A DNA stretch of 64,000 bases from Dokdonia sp. Dokd-P16 (GTDB lineage: Bacteria; Bacteroidota; Bacteroidia; Flavobacteriales; Flavobacteriaceae). Every line of letters begins with the position of its first letter. The stretch's first letter is position 1. The stretch lies in NCBI RefSeq assembly GCF_003095655.1, contig NZ_CP029151.1, positions 3,099,001-3,163,000 on the forward strand. The letters run 5' to 3'. The notes beneath the pieces were generated by a model. It had not been told where the DNA came from and made no database searches. It saw only the letters and a list, made by a program, of their open reading frames with translations. Shown here piece after piece: positions 33,864-43,794 of the stretch. The position numbers and the translations under genes are program-made.

Positions 33864-34919
33864 CTATAAAACAGTCCCTGTTAAATATAAAAGACTGCAC
33901 TTAACATTTTCTTTTTGCAATAGCTCGATTGCCTTTTTACTGCGTACACCAGCTTTACAATACACAACCAGATCTTTATTTTGCAAGACTTCTTGTATTC
34001 TACTCTGTAGCTCGCCTAAAGGAATATGTTGGCCTCCTATATGATGTACTGCTCTCTCATGATGTTCTCTCACGTCTAGGAGATTGTATTTTTCTGAATG
34101 TTTATTAATCTCATCTATTATAATACCCATATTGTCTACAGAAAACTCACATTGTAACTCGTACTCATCTTCAAGACGATTAACTATGATACTTGTATCT
34201 TTTTCAAATCCTAAAATCATTTGATTCATAGTTATCATATTGTAGGTGAGCAATTTGCCAGAAAGCACTTCACCTATTCCACAGATAATTTTTAAGACCT
34301 CATTGGCTTGTAAAGATCCTATAATTCCTGCTAGTGCGCCTAAAACTCCTGCCTCAGAGCAGTTGGGCATTTCATTCTGTTTAGGTGGTGTTGGGTATAA
34401 ACATCTGTAAGTAGGACCATTTTTATAATTATATACGGCCAGCTGACCTTCAAATTTATAAATAGAACCCAGCACAACAGGTTTACCTTTTAATATAGCA
34501 GCGTCATTTACTAGATATCTAGTAGCAAAATTATCAGAACCATCCACAATAATATCATAGTTTGCAAAGAGTTCTAGCGCATTATCTCTAGTAAGCCGCA
34601 TTGGGTATGTATCAAATTTGATATAAGGATTAAGCCTTTCTAAACGCCTTGTAACTGATATCGCTTTGTTACTCCCAATATCATCATGAGTGTATAAAAT
34701 TTGACGTTGCAAATTGGATTGCTCAACGACGTCTTTGTCTATAATACCAATTCGACCAATACCAGCAGCAGTAAGGTATTGTAAGACTGGGCACCCCAAG
34801 CCACCTGCACCTATGACTAAAACGCTTGTATCTTTAATTTTTAATTGACCAGCTAGTCCTATTTCATCTAGAATAAGGTGTCTGCTATATTGTTGTTTTT
34901 CGGCGGTTGTTAGTTCCAT
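33864..34919 (-). CDS. thiF: ThiF/MoeB-type adenylyltransferase with C-terminal rhodanese domain
   Basis: 351 residues from the ATG at 34919, one base after the thiH stop; the frame extends to 34985 but overlaps thiH. The E1-like domain has VIGAGGLGCPVLQYLTAAGIG and a CLYPTPP...NCSEAG zinc-type cysteine pair. Residues ~275-350 form a rhodanese domain with active-site CKAGVRSK. ThiF adenylates the C-terminal Gly of ThiS; the rhodanese domain could supply sulfur. The end (LLYLTGTVL) lacks the usual final helix LxGGxxAW, so the rhodanese tail may be shortened. Confidence 0.9.
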   Translation of the reverse strand: MELTTAEKQQYSRHLILDEIGLAGQLKIKDTSVLVIGAGGLGCPVLQYLTAAGIGRIGIIDKDVVEQSNLQRQILYTHDDIGSNKAISVTRRLERLNPYIKFDTYPMRLTRDNALELFANYDIIVDGSDNFATRYLVNDAAILKGKPVVLGSIYKFEGQLAVYNYKNGPTYRCLYPTPPKQNEMPNCSEAGVLGALAGIIGSLQANEVLKIICGIGEVLSGKLLTYNMITMNQMILGFEKDTSIIVNRLEDEYELQCEFSVDNMGIIIDEINKHSEKYNLLDVREHHERAVHHIGGQHIPLGELQSRIQEVLQNKDLVVYCKAGVRSKKAIELLQKENVKCSLLYLTGTVL

Positions 34920-34920
34920 G

Positions 34921-36039
34921 CTAAGCAATTTCAAAATAACTTTTATCCCAATCTTTCCAAACGGCTTGATAGCCTTTAGATTCAATCATTTGTTTAATTT
35001 CTTCGGTATCTCTTTCGTCTGAAATTTCAAATTGCTCTAACGATTGTGGGTCCACGACGTAGCCTCCAGGGTTTGTTTTAGATTGCGCACTTATAGATGT
35101 AATCCCTAGACTTATGATGTTATTTCGGAAGCGTTCACTTTCTCTAGTAGACATAGATAACTCCACATCTTCATCTAGTAATCGATATGCACAAATGAGC
35201 TGTACCAGATCTGCATCTGTCATTTCAACCTTAGGTTGTACTTCTCCTTGGTGAGGTCTTAATCTAGGGAAGGAGATGGAATACTTAGTTTTCCAGTAGG
35301 TTTTTTGTAAATATTTTAAATGTAAGGCTGTATAAAAACTATCTACACGCCAGTCTTCAAGACCAAACAATGCACCAATACCTATTTTATGTACTCCTGC
35401 TTTGCCAAGCCTATCTGGTGTATCGAGACGATAGTCAAAGTTTGATTTCCTCCCCTTAGGATGATGTGTTTTGTATGTTGCTTTGTGATAGGTTTCTTGA
35501 TATACTAACACAGCATACAATCCAGCATGAATGAGCTGTTCATATTCCTCTTGATCTAGTGGCTGGACTTCTATGCTAATGTTTGAAAAATGATTTCTAA
35601 TGAGTTCAATAGCGTTCTTTAAATAAGAAACACCAACAGTTTTATTTGCCTCTCCAGTAACTAACAAAATATGATCATATCCTTTAGATTTTAAAAATGC
35701 AACCTCCCTTAAAATCTCGGCATCACTAAGTGTTTTACGAGGGATTTTATTAGTCATACTAAACCCACAATACGTACATATGTTTTGACACTCATTAGAT
35801 AGATACATCGGTATATACATCTGGATGGTGTTACCAAAACGCTTCTTAGTAAGCGCATGACTACGCTGTGCCATTTCCTCAAGAAAGTCTTTGGCGGCAG
35901 GAGATATCAGCGCTTTGAAATCGTCCAAATCAATTTTTTCCTTATTAAGAACATTACGTACGTCTTGTGTTGTATAACTATAGATTTCTTTCTCTACGGT
36001 ATCCCAATTATAAGTTTCAAAAGTATTTCTAAAAGACAT
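34921..36039 (-). CDS. thiH: 2-iminoacetate synthase ThiH
   Basis: 372 residues, radical-SAM enzyme. The cluster motif is CQNICTYCGFS (Cys-x3-Cys-x2-Cys) with YQETYH, and later LRPHQGEVQPK and MSTRESERFRNN as in ThiH. It splits tyrosine into p-cresol and dehydroglycine, which feeds thiazole synthesis; a ThiH route fits an organism without ThiO. It is 11 bases after thiG. Confidence 0.95.
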   Translation of the reverse strand: MSFRNTFETYNWDTVEKEIYSYTTQDVRNVLNKEKIDLDDFKALISPAAKDFLEEMAQRSHALTKKRFGNTIQMYIPMYLSNECQNICTYCGFSMTNKIPRKTLSDAEILREVAFLKSKGYDHILLVTGEANKTVGVSYLKNAIELIRNHFSNISIEVQPLDQEEYEQLIHAGLYAVLVYQETYHKATYKTHHPKGRKSNFDYRLDTPDRLGKAGVHKIGIGALFGLEDWRVDSFYTALHLKYLQKTYWKTKYSISFPRLRPHQGEVQPKVEMTDADLVQLICAYRLLDEDVELSMSTRESERFRNNIISLGITSISAQSKTNPGGYVVDPQSLEQFEISDERDTEEIKQMIESKGYQAVWKDWDKSYFEIA

Positions 36040-36050
36040 AACGAGTTGTT

Positions 36051-36821
36051 TTAATTAAGAAAAGAAGTGAGCGGACTACTAGCTTGTGCATATGTTTTTA
36101 TAGGTGCTAGTGTTGCATTGTGAGCCATTCTTCCAGCCTGTACTGCCATTTTAAATGCCATTGCCATAGCTACTGGATTTTTAGACACTGCGATGGCCGT
36201 GTTCACTAAGACAGCATCAGCTCCTAACTCCATAGCATAAGCCGCATGCGACGGACTACCAATACCTGCATCTACAATTACTGGTACATTACTTTGCTCA
36301 ATGATAATTTCTAGAAAGTCTACCGTTTTTATTCCTTTATTAGTGCCTATTGGTGCTCCTAAAGGCATCACACATGGTACACCCACATCTTCCAGTCTTT
36401 TACACAACACAGGATCTGCGTGTATGTATGGCATCACCACAAAACCTAATTTTACTAGTTCTTCGGCGGCTTTTAGGGTTTCTATTGGGTCTGGTAAAAG
36501 GTATTTGGGATCAGGATGAATTTCTAGTTTTATCCAATTAGTTTCTAGTGCTTCACGCGCTAATTGTGCTGCAAATACTGCTTCTGTTGCAGTTCTTACT
36601 CCAGAAGTGTTGGGAAGTATATTCACATGAGGACGCATAATGCTTTGCAGCATAGTGTCCTCCTCATTGGCAACATCTACACGCTTTAGAGCAACGGTTA
36701 TTAGTTCGCTCTCAGATGCTATCAAAGCCTCTGTCATTAAATGATCTGCGCTAAATTTACCCGTTCCAGTAAATAATCGTGAGCTGAATTCCTTATCTGC
36801 TATTTTTAAAATATCGTTCAT
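36051..36821 (-). CDS. thiG: Thiazole synthase ThiG
   Basis: 256 residues: [10 protein letters not shown], the catalytic Lys region in [34 protein letters not shown], and [29 protein letters not shown] as phosphate-binding end. The start overlaps the thiE stop by 4 bases, indicating translational coupling. It forms the thiazole phosphate from DXP, dehydroglycine and ThiS-thiocarboxylate. Confidence 0.96.
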   Translation of the reverse strand: MNDILKIADKEFSSRLFTGTGKFSADHLMTEALIASESELITVALKRVDVANEEDTMLQSIMRPHVNILPNTSGVRTATEAVFAAQLAREALETNWIKLEIHPDPKYLLPDPIETLKAAEELVKLGFVVMPYIHADPVLCKRLEDVGVPCVMPLGAPIGTNKGIKTVDFLEIIIEQSNVPVIVDAGIGSPSHAAYAMELGADAVLVNTAIAVSKNPVAMAMAFKMAVQAGRMAHNATLAPIKTYAQASSPLTSFLN

Positions 36822-37465
36822 CTATTTTCTATTGTATGATGTTGTTCTTTATTTAATGAAGCTGCTAGTGATTGCTGGAAGGCATCTATCTTTGTAAAAT
36901 CATTGGTAATTTCTCCAGATACAGCGATTCCATGAATACCAGTTTCAAGAAGATCTGCAACGTCTTTTATAGTTATTCCTCCGATTGCGATAATGGGAGT
37001 TTTAGTTTTTAATGTCTCTGTAATTATGTGATAGCCATTATAACCTAAAACCGGACTTAAATTCTTTTTGGTAGTTGTAAATCGTAAGGGACCAAGACCT
37101 ATATAATCCACACCTTTGTCTATTAATGATAGACAGTCTTCTAGCGTATTTGCAGTACCACCTATAATTTGCCAAGAATACAAATACGTTCTAGCGAGAG
37201 TAGGGCAGGAGTCGGTTTTTCCTAAATGCACACCATCTGCTTTTACCTCTTTTGCTACTTCATAATGATCATTGATGATGAGTTTTGTACCATATTGAAA
37301 AGTAATTGCTCGCGCTTCTTTGGCTATATTGAGCACCTGATCTAGAGGAACATTTTTTAAGCGCAGCTGTACCAGTGTTGCGCCATGAATACAAGCATTC
37401 TGTATGTTATCAAGATGCGCTTCTGGCGTATTACCTTGAGAGATATAATGTAGTTTTGGTATCAT
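36818..37465 (-). CDS. thiE: Thiamine-phosphate synthase ThiE (operon copy)
   Basis: 215 residues, closely related to the stand-alone copy at 28.2-28.9 kb and sharing [12 protein letters not shown] at the start. Blocks: [67 protein letters not shown]. It couples HMP-PP and thiazole phosphate. The start shares a base with the thiD stop (TAATG). Confidence 0.93.
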   Translation of the reverse strand: MIPKLHYISQGNTPEAHLDNIQNACIHGATLVQLRLKNVPLDQVLNIAKEARAITFQYGTKLIINDHYEVAKEVKADGVHLGKTDSCPTLARTYLYSWQIIGGTANTLEDCLSLIDKGVDYIGLGPLRFTTTKKNLSPVLGYNGYHIITETLKTKTPIIAIGGITIKDVADLLETGIHGIAVSGEITNDFTKIDAFQQSLAASLNKEQHHTIENR

Positions 37466-38238
37466 TACGACTTAATTTTCATTATTGGGTAACTGTGTTG
37501 TCCCAGTAAGTTATCCGTTGAATTTAAAAAGGTCTCGGTATAATATTTTGCGTTCATTGAAGCCTCTTCAATGTTTTGCCCTAACATCATATTACTCGCC
37601 AGCGCAGCCGACAGCACACAACCGCTTCCATGTTTTTGTAACACTTTTTTTGCCTTTGGAGCAATACGTTTTACAACCGTTTTACTGTGGTAAATCACGT
37701 CCCAGCCTGTTTTATCCTTTCTATGTCCACCTTTTAAGTGAATATTTGTCAAGCTGCTTATGTGTTCTATCGTTTCTTCAATATTGAGGTCTGGATACAG
37801 CAGTTGTATCTCATCATAATTAGGCGTAATTATATAGCATTGTGACCATATTTTATCCAAAATATCTTGATGCTCGAGGCTATGAAAATCAAAACCAGCA
37901 CTCGCTTTTATGATGGGATCTACAATGATTTTTATCTCAGGATTAAGCATTTGTAACTTATCTAAAACAAGCGACAGTACTTCCCATGATTCTATAATCC
38001 CAATCTTTACTACGGTGATTTCAAACCGTTCAAAAAGCGTTTCTATTTGTGAAATAATTACAGCTTTGTTTATCCACACACATTCTTTAAAGTTGATATC
38101 ATTTTGAACCGTAACTGCTGTACAAACTGATAAACCGTATAGTTGGTGCGCTTCAAATGTTTTAATATCTGAAGTTATCCCTGCGCCACTTGATGGGTCT
38201 AGGCCTGCAATGGTTAATATGTAGTTATTCGTTTTCAA
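37465..38238 (-). CDS. thiD: Hydroxymethylpyrimidine (phosphate) kinase ThiD
   Basis: 257 residues, ribokinase fold: TIAGLDPSSGAGITSDIKTFEAHQLYG, VKIGIIES, IIVDPIIKASAG and the anion-hole/catalytic KHGSGCVLSAALAS. It phosphorylates HMP and HMP-P. It starts a tightly packed block thiD-thiE-thiG-thiH-thiF, but a 479-base gap with repeats separates it from the upstream TenI-like gene. Confidence 0.94.
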   Translation of the reverse strand: MKTNNYILTIAGLDPSSGAGITSDIKTFEAHQLYGLSVCTAVTVQNDINFKECVWINKAVIISQIETLFERFEITVVKIGIIESWEVLSLVLDKLQMLNPEIKIIVDPIIKASAGFDFHSLEHQDILDKIWSQCYIITPNYDEIQLLYPDLNIEETIEHISSLTNIHLKGGHRKDKTGWDVIYHSKTVVKRIAPKAKKVLQKHGSGCVLSAALASNMMLGQNIEEASMNAKYYTETFLNSTDNLLGQHSYPIMKIKS

Positions 38239-38291
38239 TGATATTTTACTGGTTTTATTTGGGCGTTCCTTGTTTTCTTCTGCTATTTATG

Positions 38292-38401
38292 TGGGCGTTC
38301 CCTTTCAGGTCAGGCTTTCGCTACTCGCTTTTTATGAATGAAATATTCATAAAAGAGCTCAGACATGCCACTCAATCCTTAACGCGAACTGTTTTATTGT
38401 T
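38292..38401 (+). repeat. thi-locus structured repeat, copy 1
   Basis: 110 bases starting GGGCGTTCCC, with a central hairpin TTTTATGAAT/ATTCATAAAA, then CAATCCTTAACGCG. It matches copy 2 at all but two positions. Confidence 0.9.
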
Positions 38402-38479
38402 TGTACCTGTTCTCTAAATGTGACGTTCTTGCTTCTAAACTATCAACTGGACTCTGCTATTCTTTTTTAAAACTTTATT

Positions 38480-38589
38480 TGGGCGTTCCCTTTCAGGTCA
38501 GGCTTTCGCTACTCGCTTTTTATGAATGAAATATTCATAAAAGAGCTCAGACATGCCGTTCAATCCTTAACGCGAACTGTTTTATTGTT
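38480..38589 (+). repeat. thi-locus structured repeat, copy 2
   Basis: Direct repeat of copy 1, shifted by 188 bases, with GTT in place of ACT before CAATCCTTAACGCG. Confidence 0.9.
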
Positions 38590-38673
38590 ATCTTTTTAGT
38601 CCTGTAAATATCACTTTCATGCGTTTAAAATATCCTCTAATCTTAGTATAGCCTTCGGTGAGCGCAGTCGAAC

Positions 38674-38704
38674 CGCTCAATCCTTAACGCGAATTGCTTT
38701 ATTG
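38674..38704 (+). repeat. thi-locus structured repeat, tail-only fragment
   Basis: GCTCAATCCTTAACGCGAAT and the following TTTATTG match the 3' ends of copies 1 and 2. It directly precedes the stop of the TenI-like gene. Confidence 0.75.
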
Positions 38705-38717
38705 CGAGTTGTAGCTG

Positions 38718-39305
38718 CTATCCAAATGCTGCTTTAATATTTTTAAAACTCTGCAGCGGATTTTCTGCTTTCCAAATACTTCCCAACAAAGCGATTCCAT
38801 TATATCCAAGTTTTTTGGCCTGTTCTAGATTTTCCTGATGAATACCTCCTAGGGCTACGATTGTTTTATTGCTATCAGTTACATCAAAGCCACGTCCATT
38901 ATAACCTTCCTTAGATATGGAATTAAACACAGGACTCAAAAAGTGGTAATCAAATTCAAAATAGCAGTCTTCTAGAGTTTTCAAATCATGAAAGGAGGAG
39001 CTTATCGTTTTTCCAAACATGTTTAATCCTCTAAAATACTTGCCAGGATTGTCTATGTGATCTATACGATGTTGCTCATTAAAATGAATTCCTTTTAAAC
39101 TAAATTCATTAATGACCTTATGGTGATCGTGCACTACAATCCTATCATGAAACGCAGGATCAATCTGCTGTATATAGGTGCTATAGTCCTCATAACTTTT
39201 ATGAGGCTTTCTTACATGATAACAAGCTAGTCCGTCTTCAAATAACTGGTGTAGTATTTTTACTTCATTAGGAATATCATTTTCTGGCGATAGTACGATA
39301 ATCAT
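38718..39305 (-). CDS. ThiE/TenI-like protein
   Basis: 195 residues, a short TIM-barrel ThiE/TenI homologue: LFEDGLACYHVRKPHKSYEDYSTYI, RIVVHDHHKVINEFSLKGIHFNEQHR, YHFLSPVFNSISKEGYNGRG, IVALGGIHQENLEQAKKLGYNGIALLGSIW. It lacks several ThiE substrate-binding positions that the other two copies retain. It may be a TenI-type thiazole tautomerase or have another role in the pathway; I cannot decide from sequence. It is the second downstream gene after thiC. Confidence 0.78.
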   Translation of the reverse strand: MIIVLSPENDIPNEVKILHQLFEDGLACYHVRKPHKSYEDYSTYIQQIDPAFHDRIVVHDHHKVINEFSLKGIHFNEQHRIDHIDNPGKYFRGLNMFGKTISSSFHDLKTLEDCYFEFDYHFLSPVFNSISKEGYNGRGFDVTDSNKTIVALGGIHQENLEQAKKLGYNGIALLGSIWKAENPLQSFKNIKAAFG

Positions 39306-39311
39306 GTTTTT

Positions 39312-39406
39312 GAGTTAAGGATTGTAATGAAAATCCTTTTGCCTTTTTCTGGCAAAAGATTGCAGTGGAAAGCCTGCCCACGCTTTTGCAGCGTGGGAAC
39401 TCCCAC
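39312..39406 (-). repeat. thi-locus structured repeat, copy 3 (opposite orientation)
   Basis: On the minus strand it reads GGGAGTTCCCACGC, a hairpin CCCACGC/GCGTGGG, AGGCTTTCC, a hairpin CTTTTGCC/GGCAAAAG and CAATCCTTAACTC. It has the boxes of copies 1 and 2 but different stem sequences that remain self-complementary. It lies between thiC and the TenI-like gene. Confidence 0.75.
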
Positions 39407-39412
39407 ATTTTT

Positions 39413-41281
<1,869 letters not shown>

Positions 41282-41327
41282 TTAATTAATGATGTTTTCT
41301 TACTCTTGAAGTACCTAGAAGTCGCTA

Positions 41328-41531
41328 TTATCCACCTTGTGTGGCTTTGATAATAAGTACAGCATCGCCATCATTAGGGATGGTAGAGACCCACTGTGAT
41401 CTGGTAATAATGTGCTCATTAATAGCCACAGCAATCCCACTAACAGAAATGTCGAGTTGGGTAAGAATCTGGTCTAGTGTAACCTGTGCTGGAAATTGAT
41501 ACGAGGTGTGATTAACCTTTATGTTTATCAT
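41328..41531 (-). CDS. thiS: Sulfur carrier protein ThiS
   Basis: 67 residues with a ubiquitin-like fold: QVTLDQILTQL, GIAVAINEHIITRSQW, DGDAVLIIKATQGG. It ends in the Gly-Gly that is adenylated by ThiF and thiocarboxylated. It is the first gene of the operon, behind the TPP riboswitch. Confidence 0.95.
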   Translation of the reverse strand: MINIKVNHTSYQFPAQVTLDQILTQLDISVSGIAVAINEHIITRSQWVSTIPNDGDAVLIIKATQGG

Positions 41532-41605
41532 GTTTAATACAATTATGAAGCATCATGCTTCGGTTATATAAACGATAAAGGAATGAGAAGGATAGAATTA
41601 AAAAT

Positions 41606-41636
41606 AGAGGTAGCGCATAGTCATACAAAGACCTCT
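41606..41636 (-). terminator. Possible terminator of the TPP expression platform
   Basis: On the minus strand AGAGGT...ACCTCT can pair across about 19 bases and is followed by ATTTTTAATT. The stem is short, so the call is tentative. Confidence 0.45.
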
Positions 41637-41718
41637 AACTTTTCCCTACGTTGGTATTAACCAAATCAGGTTCTAAGGATTTTTCTCAAACTAATTTAAT
41701 AGCTACTCCTAAAGTTTA
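41636..41718 (-). promoter_or_regulatory. TPP riboswitch (THI element) of the thi operon
   Basis: Minus-strand features in order: P1 AACTTT, GGAGT, GTTTGAGAAAA, ATCCTT, AGAACCTGATTTGG, TTAATACCAACGTAGGGAA, and the P1 complement AAAGTT. This matches the THI-box consensus closely. It precedes thiS by about 105 bases and should switch the operon off when TPP is high. Confidence 0.95.
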
Positions 41719-41886
41719 GACTCTAAAAGTAGTAATTATTCTGAACTAGACGAGAGAAAATATAAGAAATTTATAATGTTATGTTTTGGTAGGTAGGTTT
41801 TTATAGGGTTTTGGAACGCAATCTGTTTATTAAGAAATTACATAACATAGTCTTTTATAGACCGTGTAAACCAGCTTTTCCTCGCT

Positions 41887-43344
41887 CTAAAAATGCATTA
41901 CAAAATGAGTGCCTTCATTTGGTGTACTTGTACAGAAGAGTTCGCCTCCATTCATTTCTACGAAATCTTTTGTGATGAGTAGTCCAAAGCCAGTTCCTTG
42001 CTCTCCTTTAGTGCCTAAAGTGGTCTTAGGAATACAATCTTTAACGAGGTTTTTGTGCCAGCTAGTTGTCATTCCCACACCGAAATCTTGTACGCCTATT
42101 TCAATACCCTGAGGACCTTTCTTGCTTGATAATATTACATTTTGATTCTTTGTGCTGAATTTGATAGCGTTTGAGATGAGATTACGTAAGATTACTTTGA
42201 ACATGTTTTCATCAATAAATAGGGTAGGTGTTTCAATTTCAAATAATAGCATTACATCTTTCTCTTTTGCTGAGCGTTCATATTGCTTAGCTATAGATTT
42301 AAAAATTTCTTTTATATCACAATCCTTTTTATTTAGCTTAATTCCTTCTAGCTGGTTATATGACCAGTCTAATAAAGCGCTCACCATAGCAATTCTATCA
42401 TCTAATTCATTTTTGAGACTTTGTGATATCTCTTTTAATTCATTATCCTCAATTTGGTTTTCGAGTAGTTTAACCAGCAAGGAGATATTATGCAAAGGTC
42501 CTCTAACGTCATGTGTTAGTAAAGAGAACAGCTTGTTTTTAAGAGAATTGACAGATTCAAGTTCGTGGTTTTTACTTTCTAAATCTTCCTTTGCAATTTG
42601 TAGATATTTCGTTTGCTTATCTACTTCCAAGGCTAGAAATTTATTGGTTTCTACCTGTGTTCTCATGTTTGACTTCTCTATATATTTAAACTTATAGCTA
42701 ACTAATATTGAGAAAAGAATGAGTTGTAGTGTGATTAACATAGAAGAAATCAATACAATTAAGTATCTATCTACATTGTACTTGTCTTTTACAAACCATG
42801 CACTTATATAGATAACTGAGGAGAGTAACATTGGTGCATAAGCATATAAGTAATACTTATTAAACTTTTCTTCATTAAATAATCGAATCGCAGAGAATAT
42901 GTTCAATAATACAGCAAGCATTGCAATAACCGCAGCAGACATTACTAGCGAACTATGTAACCATCCAATGTTGAATGTCAAAAGGTTCAAAACATATATC
43001 ACTGGGATCAATACCGAGCTATATTTTAAAAAGGTATAGCTACGTGAAATTTTAGGATGATTACCGCTATGAATGTTCAAATAATTCATGGTAAACAGCA
43101 AAAAGCCAAAGGTGGTGACCATTGCGGTGATAAGCGATCCCTTCTCTTGAACTATTTCAGGAAGATAACCATCTGGAAATAATGACCAACTCCAATGCAA
43201 TGTAAGTCCAAAAATAATGATGCAATAGTGACATAAAATCCTATGTCTCAAAATTAAAAATGATACCAAGTGGTAAATTCCAAAAACACCAAAGATTGCT
43301 GTAAATATGGAAACCATTAAATAATTAATATCAAAACTATTCAT
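41887..43344 (-). CDS. Membrane histidine kinase
   Basis: 485 residues. Residues ~1-225 have seven or so hydrophobic helices forming a membrane sensor domain with short loops. After a coiled-coil linker comes HisKA with H-box LLTHDVRGPLHNISLL and the HATPase domain: NLISNAIKFS (N-box), VQDFGVGM (G1), GTGFGLLI (G2). No response regulator is next to it in the same direction. It is divergent from the hybrid kinase, with a 450-base gap between them. The signal is unknown. Confidence 0.88.
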   Translation of the reverse strand: MNSFDINYLMVSIFTAIFGVFGIYHLVSFLILRHRILCHYCIIIFGLTLHWSWSLFPDGYLPEIVQEKGSLITAMVTTFGFLLFTMNYLNIHSGNHPKISRSYTFLKYSSVLIPVIYVLNLLTFNIGWLHSSLVMSAAVIAMLAVLLNIFSAIRLFNEEKFNKYYLYAYAPMLLSSVIYISAWFVKDKYNVDRYLIVLISSMLITLQLILFSILVSYKFKYIEKSNMRTQVETNKFLALEVDKQTKYLQIAKEDLESKNHELESVNSLKNKLFSLLTHDVRGPLHNISLLVKLLENQIEDNELKEISQSLKNELDDRIAMVSALLDWSYNQLEGIKLNKKDCDIKEIFKSIAKQYERSAKEKDVMLLFEIETPTLFIDENMFKVILRNLISNAIKFSTKNQNVILSSKKGPQGIEIGVQDFGVGMTTSWHKNLVKDCIPKTTLGTKGEQGTGFGLLITKDFVEMNGGELFCTSTPNEGTHFVMHF

Positions 43345-43794
43345 ATGGGGCTATTGTTAGTTAAGAATGTAATACGAGTACCATAACTAAGAATCTGTGA
43401 TTTTTCATCTAGATCCTTAATTACGTTTTAAAAGCTTAAAACATATATAAAAGGCAATTACAATTAGGGGTTATAATAGTTTAAATATGAAGTAGTTGTC
43501 TTTGTAATATAGTAAAAAAATCAATTCATATATAAATTATTTATTTAAAAGTCATTAAAAATAATTCTGGATAATCTAAAATTACATTGATAAACATTTA
43601 AAGATGCTATGGTATGTATGGCTTATTAATTCTATTAAGACGGCTTACTTATTATTTTATAATATGAGGCGCAAGCATCTTAAATTAATGAAGTGAGAAT
43701 TATATATTAGTACGTCTATTTTATCGTAATAATTTATTTTCCAGTGACTTTTAAATTATTCTTTGCTATCTTTTAATGCCCCAAACATCATATA
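43345..43794. other. Divergent promoter region between two kinase genes
   Basis: 450 bases, very A/T-rich, with no gene or palindrome recognised. A weak box (TATCTTTT) lies about 30 bases before the hybrid kinase start. Confidence 0.5.

Larger units (their letters stand above)
38239..38717. other. Repeat-filled gap in the thi operon
   Basis: 479 bases between two genes transcribed in the same direction hold two near-identical 110-base repeats, a head-only fragment (38253-38271) and a tail-only fragment (38674-38704). I see no gene. Confidence 0.8.

Noticed and set aside
38292-38589. CRISPR array
   Set aside because: Only two long repeats with a unique gap of 78 bases and no cas genes; the repeat is of the dispersed structured type.
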